Shown here piece by piece: positions 29,001 through 31,239 of a stretch of 64,000 bases of DNA; the stretch's first letter is position 1; each line of letters begins with the position of its first letter. The stretch comes from Rhodococcus sp. IEGM 1409 (GTDB lineage Bacteria > Actinomycetota > Actinomycetes > Mycobacteriales > Mycobacteriaceae): positions 112,687-176,686 of the forward strand of contig NZ_JASHKN010000011.1 in assembly GCF_030056735.1 (NCBI RefSeq). Direction: 5' to 3'. A model generated the notes under the pieces. It was not told where the DNA came from. It worked only from the letters and a program-made list of their open reading frames with translations, and made no database searches. A program made the position numbers and the translations under genes.

Positions 29001-30996
29001 ACCGTAAACCAAGGCCACGTACCGTTTCGGGCTCGAACAAATCGGTGGCGAACTCGAGCACCACCGTTATTCCGGACGGTGCACCCTCCGCGCCGAAGGT
29101 TTCCACTGCACGTACACCGAGGTCGAAACGGCCAACGTCACGAGGACGCTCGTCAGTGCTGCCGACGCACTCGAACGTCACCTGAACGACCGGTGCATAC
29201 GCGGGCACATCCTCCACATCGAGCGACTGCACCAGCTGCTCGAGCCGTGTCTCACTGTGCACCAGCGCATTACTGCGCGCCTCGGTGACGCTGTGCAGGA
29301 GCGCCGTGAACGGCATCTCCAGATCGACGCGATTGCGGATGGCCACCAGGTTCGCGCCGGATCCCACCGGCGCACCGATCACCACGTCCGAAGCTCCGGA
29401 CAACCGGCTCACCAGGAGCACAAAGCCTGCGTGTAAGACCGCACGTGTGTCGGTCCCGAGATCACTCGCCATTGCCGTGATCCGCGTGTGGGTGTCGGTG
29501 CCGACCCGGACGTCGACCTGTCCGCTTTGCAGCGATTGCGCTGCCGGCCTGGGTCGATCGGACGGAAGTTGCAGCAGTTCGGGTGCCCCGAAGAGCTGAT
29601 GTCTCCAATACGCGAGTTGCCAAGCTTCGCGGCGTCGTCGCACACCCTCGCGAGCGGTCAGGTCGTGTACTGCCGAGAGTTCGGCACCGGGATCGGCCGC
29701 GATCAACTCTTCCAGTAACTCGAGGAAATTCCGGTGGTGATCGCGCAAACCCGCGTCCTCGTACCGGTTCGGGTTCGCCCGAAAGTCGACCCGCAGCCTA
29801 TCGCCACTCGGGTACACGTTGACCAGTAGATCCTCCACCGGACCGGACGTGACTATGTGGTACTCGCCCACCATCTCGCCCAGCTGAACCTCCTGGCGGA
29901 ACAGCATGACATTGACCATGGGGCCGGCGAACGAGTCTTCGCCGGCCACACCGCTCTTCACGCCTGCGTCCCGACGGATGTCGTCGAGGCTGCAGCGCTG
30001 GTGACGCAATGCACCCATGAGCTCACGCTGGACCAGCGCGACGAGTTCCCCGACGGTATCGACCCCGGCCGTCGCGATTACCAACGGTGCGACGCTGACC
30101 ATCATTCCGCCCGAGTTGCGTAACAGCGCCGTTGTCCGCCCGGACATCGGAACATGGATCTGGACAGTCTCTTTCGCGGTCAACCGCGAGAGGTACAGCG
30201 CGAGTGCTGCGATGACTGTTGCAGCTTGGTTCTCGGATTCGTCGAGTCGGGCACCGCCGCGGCGCGAGATCAGAGAACTCTCGAGTGCGCTCTCGGGCTG
30301 TGCAGGCCCAGAGTCGTCCGCCAGGGTGGTAGATCCGGCGACGGCCGTGTTCCGCCCGGCCCAGTACTCACGGTCGGCAATGAATCGATCTGACGTTCTG
30401 TATCGCTCGTCGATGTCGTACAACGTGCGAAGCGCGGCGGCACGACCAGGTTTCGGACTTTTCTTCGCCACCGCAGCTGAGTACCGGTGCGCGATACGGT
30501 TCATCGTGGTCATGGCACCGAAACCGTCGAGCGCTACGTGATGAATGCGGCTGTACCACAGGTAGTGCAGGTCACCCACGCACAGCACAGCCGTCTCGAC
30601 GATTTCGTCGACTGCCAGGTCGAGTCGCGTCCGGCAATCTCGGCGCATCCATTCGAGCGCAGCATCGAACGGTTCCTCGGTCCCGCGGAAGTCGACAAAA
30701 CCGACCGAGATTTCGGCAGTCTCATCCACGTACTGCATCGGTTGACCGTCGACCTCGATCACTTTCAGCAAGGGAGACTGGAACTCGTGTGCAACCGCCC
30801 GCGTTTCCCGATCCAATAACTCGACGTCCAATTCGCCGCGCAACTCGACGTAGTGCGCAATCAAATTCGGGACTTCAGGATCGAGTTGTTGCGCGAACCA
30901 GGTTGCCCGTTGGGCGGCCGAGAGCGGAAAGTGCGTCTGATCAGAAGTGTCAGTCCGCTTGACCTCGAAGGGTTTCACAGTGTCCCAGCCCCGCAC
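4216..30996 (-). CDS. Giant seven-module nonribosomal peptide synthetase (C-A-T, C-A-T, C-A-T-E, C-A-T, C-A-T-E, C-A-T, C-A-T-TE)
   Basis: An 8,926-residue protein (roughly 0.95 MDa) on one uninterrupted 26.8-kb frame. Seven A domains with YTSGSTG or FTSGSTG and GK(V/L)DR motifs, seven carrier domains with GG(N/D/S)S(L/I), seven complete C domains plus an extra C-lobe, two E domains (HHLVxDGVSWRIL) and a C-terminal TE (GWSLGG). Pockets read by alignment to GrsA: A1 DAFFVGAVMK, A2 DVWHFSLVDK (Ser), A3 DALFVGAVVK, A4 same as A2, A5 DFWNIGMVHK (Thr), A6 DGFFVGAIMK, A7 DAFTDVGVQK. Predicted order: X1-Ser-D-X3-Ser-D-(allo)Thr-X6-X7. GTG at 30996 is used; GTG at 30978 is an alternative and neither has a strong ribosome site. 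The gene is divergent from the molybdenum hydroxylase operon. No MbtH-like gene or carrier loading protein lies in the window, so partners must be elsewhere. The product is not identified. Confidence 0.95.
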   Translation of the reverse strand: MRGWDTVKPFEVKRTDTSDQTHFPLSAAQRATWFAQQLDPEVPNLIAHYVELRGELDVELLDRETRAVAHEFQSPLLKVIEVDGQPMQYVDETAEISVGFVDFRGTEEPFDAALEWMRRDCRTRLDLAVDEIVETAVLCVGDLHYLWYSRIHHVALDGFGAMTTMNRIAHRYSAAVAKKSPKPGRAAALRTLYDIDERYRTSDRFIADREYWAGRNTAVAGSTTLADDSGPAQPESALESSLISRRGGARLDESENQAATVIAALALYLSRLTAKETVQIHVPMSGRTTALLRNSGGMMVSVAPLVIATAGVDTVGELVALVQRELMGALRHQRCSLDDIRRDAGVKSGVAGEDSFAGPMVNVMLFRQEVQLGEMVGEYHIVTSGPVEDLLVNVYPSGDRLRVDFRANPNRYEDAGLRDHHRNFLELLEELIAADPGAELSAVHDLTAREGVRRRREAWQLAYWRHQLFGAPELLQLPSDRPRPAAQSLQSGQVDVRVGTDTHTRITAMASDLGTDTRAVLHAGFVLLVSRLSGASDVVIGAPVGSGANLVAIRNRVDLEMPFTALLHSVTEARSNALVHSETRLEQLVQSLDVEDVPAYAPVVQVTFECVGSTDERPRDVGRFDLGVRAVETFGAEGAPSGITVVLEFATDLFEPETVRGLGLRFARILESLTTGPSVVIGDIDILSDDERSAMRPVRSGPRTSHRTLAELFDGAARQHPDRVALSYLGDEVTYREVDEDSTRMARMLIARGIGPENLVALGLTRSIGSVVAMLAVAKTGAAFVPVDPNYPSERVRYMLIDSGATLGLTVVSELDRLPDSFPWMAMDDPEFRAHCAQLSGRSISDIDRVYPLRPDNPAYVIYTSGSTGLPKGVIVSHCGLEDLAGEQRSRFGATQNARTLHFSTPSFDASIFEYLLAFGAGATMVIVPRTILGGDELSRFLGSEQITHGFVTTAALGTVSPDGLSDFGNVVFGGEACPPELVQRWAPGRRLCNAYGPTEATVMSNISEPLASSEAITVGGPLRGFHEIVLDPRLRPVPDGVVGELYISGEALARGYHRKCALTAERFVANPFDPTGQRMYRTGDLVRVRRGRALEYVGRSDFQVKVRGFRIELGEIDTVVQSCPRVENAVTVATTAPSGTTMIVAYVLPAGGSALSTAELTQYVADRVPSYMVPAAFVLLDELPISPSGKVDRAALPAPQLIGRSDQFRPPVGINEHLLAEIFADVLGVAKVGIGDNFFDLGGNSLVATRLIARVNSGAAVDFGVRALFEAPTVESLAVKVRDAKASGLDHSRSRRPLLQRHSRPDTVPVSLAQQRLWFVNQFDTSSPAYNIPMAVRLSGALDADALRAAVGDVVDRHESLRTVYPASVDGPLQVVVPPERVMSKVAWDAAVDEEALDERIAELARQGFDVSVDVPLRGTLFRITPDEHVLVLVVHHISADGASLEPLARDLARAYEARAANQVPDWPPLPVQYADYSQWQVEVLGSDADPDTLASKQLDYWTSTLSGLTDVIDLPLDRPRPAERSMRGDSVRFSVPADVHSDLLELARHLNATPFMVMHSVLAVLLARLSDSADIAIGTPVGGRAEQALDDLVGMFVNTVVLRTAVDTAATFEDILARTREVDLAAFGHTEVPFESVVDAVAPERSTSHSPIFQVLLEFQNIAHPHLELPGLVVDVIPVDIGVAKFDLQLALSERRGKDGIPAGFDAAFTYASDIFERSTAIEFGERFVRLLRSVVANPTAPVGDAEILVAGERGLVVGGCDGVGVVLGALTLVDVLDGRCGGGVGGGGLVCGGVVLSCGEFDGRVNRFARLLISLGVGPESRVCVALSRSVELLVAVFAVVKAGGVFVPVDVGAPVERVGFVVGVVDPVVVLSRSGDGGCLPVGVGFVDVECVDVSGFSSAPVGVGERLGVLLPEHAVYVMFTSGSTGRPKGVVVSHAGVVNRLLWMQGEFPLGVGDVVLQKTPVSFDVSVWELFWPLMVGARLVVADAGGHRDPVYLAGVIERWGVSVVHFVPSMLEVFVGELVGELGVGCSCLRRVFVSGEGLSSVTAARFAGVCGAELVNLYGPTEASVDVTFHVVDGVEGVGVPIGRAVWNTRVLVLDSRLRPVPVGVVGELYVGGVQVARGYEGRADLTAGRFVADPVSGVSGVVGGRLYRTGDVVRWGCGGELEFVGRSDFQVKVRGQRVELGEVEAVLVAQVGVARAVVVLRSGVGGDFLVGFVVGEVGVVVDEVAVLEGVRRSLPGFMVPSVVVVLDGLPVTVHGKLDRKALPDIDFDPPPLHYVAPRTPLEETVATVFGELLGISTVGVRDDFFALGGNSLSATRLVARVNSVLGERISIRDVFDASTVAALAELAQSRGGGASGGVGGKPPLRPRGSTTDIPLSPAQQRMWFANQFDPDSSAYNVACALRLDGTLDVSALQAAFDDVVDRHESLRTVFPLTGAGPRQVIMSTSQVLPNLVPTIVPGEEELRERCRSLVSEGFDVTQQVPLRAALLRGGDQVLTHVLVIVVHHIAADGFSMAPLARDLMSAYASRVKGEAPEWAPLEIQYADYALWQRGWLGSESDEQSLMSTQLGYWVDNLAGAPEVLDIPTDRPRGDVRSLRRGRVRFAVNSKVHAGLIALARQHNATVFMIVHAALAVMLARLSDTDDVAVGTPIAGRGEREIDELVGMFVNTLVLRTAVDRGTTFGEFLGLVRGVDLSAFTYADVPFERVVESVNPSRSTAYSPLFQVMLEFQDIERPGLELPNLQVTEVGVEIDTINFDLQLTVSQTYDDTGEPDGIRAEFGYATDIFDEGTVGAFAGRLQRILDRVTSDPQSRIGDIDILEARERIELVPVRGVVSTAAQTLSGLLTAATDMATAHDPDAVALVFEEREVTYRELDAQSNRLARMLIESGVGPESVVALCVPRSVESVLAVWSVAKTGAAFLPVDPSHPSGRIEYMLGDSGAAWGMTIRAHRGALADRMPWVVLDDESLAERLSTYSPSRITDADRTARIRTDNPAYVIYTSGSTGTPKGVTVTHRGLSNFALEERETFAATTRSRILHFASPSFDASVLELLLAVGAGATTVVVPPTVYGGSELAALLERERVTHCFVTPAALASVDPDGLTTVGCVVTGGEACPSELVTRWASGRRMFNAYGPTEATVVSSISAALTSNEMVTIGAPTRGFAEVVLDSRLHPVPVGVAGELYLAGPALARGYHQRSALTCTQFVADPFGPSGTRIYRTGDRVRWTTDGQLEYLGRTDSQVKIRGFRIELGEVEAALLTDGHVTQAVADVWNGDGGGNRLIGYVVPDRGANIDTREVLENAGKLLPSYMVPVALVILDALPLTVHGKLDRAALPAPDFSSASSPGRPPRTVTESLLAGLFAQVLSVETVGVHDSFFALGGDSIMSIQLVARARDAGVIFSPRDVFVHKSVAALAESAKFEHDGTEVLAELPGSGVGTVPLTPVAEWMLDRSSGGELSRFSQALLLTAPADLTQDVLVRSVQALLDRHDMLRARLVVRERVMEVLPPGSISAEGLIRRVRVESVDDDFTTLASTELEAAADSLDPASADVVRVVWFDVADNPDLPNKRGRLLLVIHHLVVDGVSWRILVTDLASMTAHLRAGVPPALPPSGTSFRRWSHGLVEHVGNRSGEWHVWKTILEGHDPLIGSRPLDPRIDVDETVDTVTADITSHVTRNLLTTVPAAFHAGVIDGLLTAVALATIGWRRRRGIDTSDALIILEGHGREESAVPGADLSRTVGWFTTLYPARLDLGGIDVDDALAGGGEAGRAVKVVKEHVRAIPDHGIGYGMLRYLSGDTENLGRYRSPQISFNYLGRVSTSDGTQDWLPVEGNRKLGGTQNRSMPVASAIDINAAVEDGPDGPCLTASFAFPRGVLDESDVAEFAELWRRALDGLTAHASRPGAGGLTPSDIPLVWVDQQQIERWEGDYPALSDVWSVSPLQAGLMFHASLAAVSTDVYTAQLCVELEGVVDSDRVRGAAVGLLVNHPNLRAAFVYDSNGVPAQLIVDDAEIPWSEVDLTEQGSETEAELRRRLDEDRRAPFDLASPPLLRLTLLRTSPTRCVLAVTNHHVVLDGWSMPLLVRELLMRYAADGASPDLPESPSYRTYLEWLAHRDLDTSLAVWEDAMQGVEEPTLLADPAPNVAQGVPEEVIVDLPEPVLDGLSALVQRSGITMNTVVQAAWGVLLSRLLSREDVVFGATVSGRSPELPGVENMMGLLINTLPVRVQLDPDETCAELLARLQDEQIALLDHHYVGLGAIQSVVGTGNLFDTLSVFESYPIDTSGMDGNTDIAGMSVTAVNARDATHYPLTLLSIAEPALHLSLRYQPAAFDRAAVDTIAQRLARILTAIAVDENTTVGEVDVFVAGERGLVVGGCDGVGVVLGALTLVDVLDGRCGGGVGGGGLVCGGVVLSCGEFDGRVNRFARLLISLGVGPESRVCVALSRSVELLVAVFAVVKAGGVFVPVDVGAPVERVGFVVGVVDPVVVLSRSGDGGCLPVGVGFVDVECVDVSGFSSAPVGVGERLGVLLPEHAVYVMFTSGSTGRPKGVVVSHAGVVNRLLWMQGEFPLGVGDVVLQKTPVSFDVSVWELFWPLMVGARLVVADAGGHRDPVYLAGVIERWGVSVVHFVPSMLEVFVGELVGELGVGCSCLRRVFVSGEGLSSVTAARFAGVCGAELVNLYGPTEASVDVTFHVVDGVEGVGVPIGRAVWNTRVLVLDSRLRPVPVGVVGELYVGGVQVARGYEGRADLTAGRFVADPVSGVSGVVGGRLYRTGDVVRWGCGGELEFVGRSDFQVKVRGQRVELGEVEAVLVAQVGVARAVVVLRSGVGGDFLVGFVVGEVGVVVDEVAVLEGVRRSLPGFMVPSVVVVLDGLPVTVHGKLDRKALPDTTFNAAEYRAPITQTEGVVARAIADVLDLDRVGADDNFFELGGDSLSATRVIARINTASNTKLGVKALFDTPVVADLAALIDPVEPVLGESGLGKLTGKARPEHIPLSLSQSRMWFLNQFATSSPLYNIPVALQLDGFLDLEALEAALGDVVERHESLRTIFPTSADGPRQVIVEPGLAAPRIHPVPIPGEQIFAALHGFFDVGFDVAEEFPLHVRLLRTGPEQHVLAIVVHHIAADGFSMTPLARDLMRAYTSRAQDQSPNWVPLPIHYADYSVWQREIIDAEDGPGTPISDQFDYWTEVLSGIPEVSPLALDRPRTPERSSEGAVVSVSISPEVHRALTDLAHQHDSTLFMVLHAALALLLARLSGSGDVVIGTPVAGRGEAVLDDVVGMFVNTLVLRTPVESGATFADTLAAVRSTDLGALDHADVPFEKLVDYLAPDRSTAHSPLFQVLLEFQNATSLRLELPELTVRSLDIDLEVAKFDLQLSVMEQIDERGVPDGISAGFRYATDVFDQGSVERIAQRFGRVIDAVIDDPSAVVGDIDILLTGERSEVPVAPSRSVIDTNDDSLSDLFDRTVLTSGDAVAVRCDGQSVTYRELDEQANRLARLLVAQGVVAETLVAVAMTPSFELLVSLLAVVKSGGGYLPVDLTSPPERVSFVLRDAAPVCVLTTTAGSDEVGGNGVPVIVVDSTDTRDALQRFSPLPVTDEDRPLPLQPDSVAYVIYTSGSTGRPKGVQVPHRSVVTLLANTRALFGFDRGDVWTMFHSAAFDFSVWEMWGALAHGGRLVLVDYFTARSPEAFLELLRQERVTVLNQTPTAFYQLAEADRRAGGADLPLRYVIFGGEALDFGQLTRWYARRGTSPPDLVNMYGITETTVHVSHLPLDRELAREGSASVIGRALPGLRVYVLDQRLHPVPPGVVGELYVSGDQVSRGYLGRFGLTATRFVPDLTVSGARMYRSGDVGRVNDNGQLEYLGRNDVQVQVKGYRIELGEVESALLSGVGVAQSAVAARGGRLVGYVVPESGATISPKALLEDLSAKLAAHMVPAVVTVLEALPLTVNGKLDRKALPEPDFGQQITESRSPASETENILAGLFAEVLGLDEVGVDDSFFTLGGDSIMSIQLVTRAKSAGILITPREVFERKTVAALSETAGTAGDRVVLDELPGGGVGEIELTPIVKWMLDRGGNFRRYSQSVLLAVPATLDEDTLTQAMQAVLDHHDILRACLRVAPHPESAGRMDVEPAGAVRAQTIVRRVHLDSAVDETVSAALGAALDRLDPGTGVMVQAVLFEPDGRGGKRLLLVAHHLVTDGVSWRILIPDLALACEQVQSGIDPSLAPVGTSMRRWARGLVDAAHEPDRVAQLDYWREALRGPDPMLGARSLATTDTGVRAADVEMRVPPALTDTALTDVPQAIHGSVEDGLLTALALALVRWRGERGSDAPETLISLEGHGREEPVVPGADLARTVGWFTSIFPVRLDLRGVDTSDACAGGPAAGFAVKAVKEQLRAVPDRGIGYGLLRYLNGDTGQTLSQFPAPQISFNYLGRVGGSEADASAGWTPIRDEGLRAVAATELPLAAVLEVNVITVEGSDIADGPELVAAWTYSPDIMSEDDVRHLAQLWVDALAGLGEYAADGGGFTPSDFDLVELRQDAIDDLESRCDDLRDVWPLSPLQAGLQFHAELAEESVDAYLVQVTLDLVGHLDAERLRRAADTLLDRHDNLRTAFLHDADGRAVQVVRSNVAAPWQAVDLAAKSTRDLEQVLAQDRALPFDISRAPLIRFTLIAIAPETFKLVLTNHHILLDGWSMPLLIRELATLYVADGEASELPRVRPYLDYLTWMNRRDREASRGVWARALRGIDGPTLLAPHDRSRRLSTMAAEWVFDLNEDFTTTLRGVARSRGLTFNSIVQASWGIVLSALTGRDDVVFGATVSGRPPELTGIETMIGLFINTIPVRIAGHPGESVGALLQRIQSEQAELSDHHYLGLSEIQDASGPEIGFDTLTVFESYPVDRQGLSTDTDNAGIRIAGVEAKDAAHYPLSLVASVDTRLRLKFEYLPEVFDSGDIESIAGRLRRVLEACVHPDQSLAAVSVLTEIERDQLLPVRGAVGGSTRIFSEIFDAAVQQDPDALAVVAASASMTYGELDFLSNRIARVLVSRGLGTEDYVAVGVPRSLTSVVSILAVAKTGAAFVPIDPNYPDERITHMLSDSNVGVGLTTAACRDRLPEVAQWLILDDPDFTKKCEGFSGRPLTDNDRLRPIGLDSAAYVVYTSGSTGVPKGVVVTHRGLDNFARDQVERYGATPQSRTMHFSTPSFDGSLFEYLQAFGAGATMVIAPPGVYGGEELAELLAEHAVTHAFITTAALASVDPVGLEQLSEVVFGGEACPPDLVARWAPGRRLYNAYGPTEATIMSNVSPPMAAGERITIGGPIRGVSELVLDSRLQAVPVGAPGELYLAGPGVARGYHRRPGLTAERFVANPSDPGTRMYRTGDIVRWTAESRIEYIGRSDFQVKIRGFRVELGEIDSALMAEPNVGFAVTIAHRGPAGEARLVSYVMPAEGQLDTGVLIHALAERLPSHMVPAAMVVLESIPLTAVGKLDRSALPSPEIHTTTKEFRSPVGPVEQAVSNVFAEVLGLERVGADSNFFDLGGNSLSATSVAARLRAVLEAAVGVRDLFEAPTVAALAAVIEQSVAGQSGRPVSVPRPRPENIPLSFAQQRMWFVNQLDTSSPAYNIPLVVRLTGELDKPALRAAVSDVIARHESLRTMFPVRGDGPLQHIVPTDSTALPQLAEPPVADEHHLRDELARMVSAGFDVAARIPLRAALFTMGEREHVLAVVVHHISADGFSMSPLVRDVMTAYEARVHGEEPDWAPLAIQYADFTLWQRELLGSGENPASVISEQLDYWRRTLSGTPDLLELPLDRDRPAQQTFHGARIHFSIGSDLHRRIRELSRQHQCTAFMTVHAALAVLLARLGSTDDVVIGTPIAGRGDRVLDDLIGMFVGTLALRTQVDSAQSFRDFAAHCREVDLAAFAHSEVPFERVVDAVGPKRSTAYAPIASVSLEFQNNERPNLQLPELEVRGIDPQLDVVKVDLEFLLAEEFDESGAPRGMSGAVDFATDLFDPGTVSSFADMFVRVLESVTVRPEAAIGDIALFGDLETRELVPARGQTGVPPKLWPDLLTTAAAVDPDSVALSLENRQISYRELDEWSNRVARELCCRGVGPETFVALGMPRSIESVVAIWSVAKAGAAFVPVDPDYPRGRVEYMLADCRASLGLTVHGSRTHLPDVVPWLELDDPDFEQRVAALSPEPITDDDRTGELRLDHPAYLIYTSGSTGKPKGVNITHRGLANFTAETRERFEVTHDAHVSQLASPSFDASIFELTMAFSASARVVIVPPAVYGGAELADVFRREQVTHATITPTALAALGDNGFEALRVLDLVGEACPPEVVTQWAPGRRLHNGYGPTETMVQASVSDSMKPGAGVNIGSPAVGFGFLVLDERLQPVPVGVPGELYIIGPGMARGYHNRASLTSERFVACLYGASGRRMYRTGDVVRWRESGGDSASDDGSASNGSHHTLEYIGRSDFQVKIRGFRIELGEIDAVLSRHPSVDFAATIGHVGPSGETVLVSYVRASDAEATDSDEIRVYAADRLPAHMVPSAVVLLERIPMTPVGKLDRKALPAPEFSSAAAEFREPVTETEHAVVDAFAEVLGVDRVSTADSFFDLGGSSLVATRIVSALHSRFQRRIPLQWLFLDPTPAGIARRLDLPTVSAGMEELLAVVVPLRAEGSGRPLFCVHPGMGLSWGYAGLVRYLPEDRPVYGLQLPALSDDGDYQSIEQLAHRYVEEMEAVSPEGPYDLLGWSLGGVIAHAMAVELQSSGGEVATLTMMDSYPDNGDAPSSAVLDVRDLLRGLGLEVETDGDLTFDDAAAVLAQSVGTETGVDGRDLERLARAYETSQRITHQFVPQVYEGDLVIFPAIGGDDTIPRGRSTQEWSPLVSGRILEIPVGCGHNEMIEPAAMSVIGPEMARILTMFSGYSERA
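5016..8229 (-). other. NRPS1 module 7: C(LCL)-A7-T7
   Basis: Residues about 7590-8660. C has SFAQQRMWFVNQL and VHHISADGFS. A7 pocket reads DAFTDVGVQK, with an unusual Asp at position 299; I cannot assign the substrate. Between the YRTGD and GRSDFQVKIRG motifs A7 has a Ser/Asp/Gly-rich insertion absent from the other six A domains. T7 has FFDLGGSSLVATR with serine at 8615. Confidence 0.8.
5622..5657. repeat. Imperfect 18-bp tandem duplication inside the A7 loop
   Basis: Two adjacent 18-bp units sharing CATTACTTGCACTG / CATCACTTGCACTG. They encode the Ser/Asp-rich insertion (ASDDGSASNGS) between the A7 and A8 core motifs of NRPS1 module 7, suggesting slippage as its origin. Confidence 0.75.
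8241..11379 (-). other. NRPS1 module 6: C(DCL)-A6-T6
   Basis: Residues about 6540-7585. C begins VWPLSPLQAGLQFH with NHHILLDGWSMPLL (DCL type, after E5). A6 pocket DGFFVGAIMK resembles A1 and A3. T6 has FFDLGGNSLSATS with serine at 7539. No epimerase follows. Confidence 0.8.
11436..16029 (-). other. NRPS1 module 5: C(LCL)-A5(Thr)-T5-E5
   Basis: Residues about 4990-6520. C has SLSQSRMWFLNQF and VHHIAADGFS. A5 pocket DFWNIGMVHK is the canonical threonine code. T5 has FFTLGGDSIMSIQ with serine at 6010. E5 has AHHLVTDGVSWRIL and RTVGWFTSIFP. The module should insert D-Thr or D-allo-Thr, depending on which carbon the epimerase inverts (normally C-alpha, giving D-allo-Thr). Confidence 0.9.
16041..19209 (-). 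other. NRPS1 module 4: C(DCL)-A4(Ser)-T4
   Basis: Residues about 3930-4985. The C domain begins VWSVSPLQAGLMFH and has NHHVVLDGWSMPLL, the DCL type expected after an epimerase. A4 is the second copy of the perfect repeat and activates serine (DVWHFSLVDK). T4 has FFELGGDSLSATR with carrier serine at 4937; its sequence differs from T2, so the identity stops at the A-T linker. Confidence 0.85.
16322..17894 (-). repeat. Perfect 1,573-bp direct repeat, copy 2 (A4 serine adenylation domain)
   Basis: Second copy of the A-domain repeat, encoding NRPS1 residues about 4368-4891. Identity ends abruptly at both sides: in copy 2 the coding sequence is preceded by VGEVDVF and followed by DTTFNAAEY, in copy 1 by GDAEIL and DIDFDPPP. 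Both copies lie in the same frame (7,851 = 3 x 2,617). Confidence 0.95.
19281..23874 (-). other. NRPS1 module 3: C(LCL)-A3-T3-E3
   Basis: Residues about 2375-3905. C has SPAQQRMWFANQF and VHHIAADGFS. A3 pocket DALFVGAVVK (hydrophobic type, unassigned). T3 has FFALGGDSIMSIQ, the DSI form usual before an epimerase, with serine at 3391. E3 has IHHLVVDGVSWRIL, EGHGRE and RTVGWFTTLYP, so residue 3 should be D-configured. Confidence 0.85.
23886..27099 (-). other. NRPS1 module 2: C(LCL)-A2(Ser)-T2
   Basis: Residues about 1300-2370. The C domain has SLAQQRLWFVNQF, RHESLRT and VHHISADGAS, the form typical of actinobacterial LCL domains. A2 lies almost wholly within the 1,573-bp perfect repeat; its pocket DVWHFSLVDK is the serine code. 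T2 has FFALGGNSL with the carrier serine at residue 2322. Confidence 0.85.
24173..25745 (-). repeat. Perfect 1,573-bp direct repeat, copy 1 (A2 serine adenylation domain)
   Basis: This block and 16322-17894 read the same base for base, with a constant offset of 7,851 bp and no gap. It encodes NRPS1 residues about 1751-2275, from the VAGERG junction after C2 to the KALPD end of A2. The coding strand is strongly C-poor and G/T-rich, unlike the flanking C and T domains, which use the C-rich third positions usual in this genome. Confidence 0.95.
27135..28899 (-). other. NRPS1 module 1: A1-T1
   Basis: Residues about 700-1285. A1 has YVIYTSGSTGLPKG, FDASIFE, AYGPTEAT and SGKVDRAALP; pocket DAFFVGAVMK, a hydrophobic-type lining that I cannot assign to one amino acid. 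T1 has FFDLGGNSL with the phosphopantetheine serine at residue 1246. A1, A3 and A6 have similar pockets and probably take related substrates. Confidence 0.8.
28926..29634 (-). other. Orphan C-lobe of a second condensation domain in NRPS1
   Basis: Residues about 455-690, between the complete starter C domain and A1. It starts at the mid-domain LAYWRHQLFGAPELLQLPSD segment and runs through SRLSGASDVVIGAPVG, APVVQVTFE and LEFATDLFEPETV, that is, the C-terminal half of an ordinary C domain. The N-lobe with HHxxxDG is missing, so it cannot be catalytic on its own. It may serve as a structural platform for A1 or be a scar of module loss. Confidence 0.7.
29676..30954 (-). other. NRPS1 starter condensation domain, EntF-like
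   Basis: Residues about 15-440. It begins FPLSAAQRATWFAQQLDPEV and carries an intact HHVALDG active site at residues 152-158. The features LRHQRCSLDDIRRD, GPMVNVMLFRQEVQ and TSGPVEDLLVNVYP are the pattern I recall for the EntF condensation domain, which takes an acyl group from a separate carrier protein. This suggests that chain initiation uses an acid (aryl or fatty) delivered in trans. No donor gene is visible in the window. Confidence 0.75.
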
Positions 30997-31239
30997 GGTC
31001 TCCGCGGCCGCCGAGTGCGTAGCCGCGTCCGAATCAACAGCGCGAGAGCAAGAGGCTGATCGCGCCTCTCAAGCAGTCGTACCCAGAATCGGCCAGCACA
31101 AGCAGCGATCCACCGGTCGATGTCGCACACGTTTCGCTCGTGTTTCGCGTGCCGGATATGCACTAAAAGTGTGAATGTGGCCCGTCACCTCGGTAATGTC
31201 CCACTCCTAGACGACACGTCCCCCGAGGGGAGCAGGCGC

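Noticed and set aside
30997-31239. IdeR/DtxR-type iron box before NRPS1 (expected for a siderophore synthetase)
   Set aside because: No TTAGGTTAG-type palindrome was found by eye here or before NRPS2; iron control is not supported.
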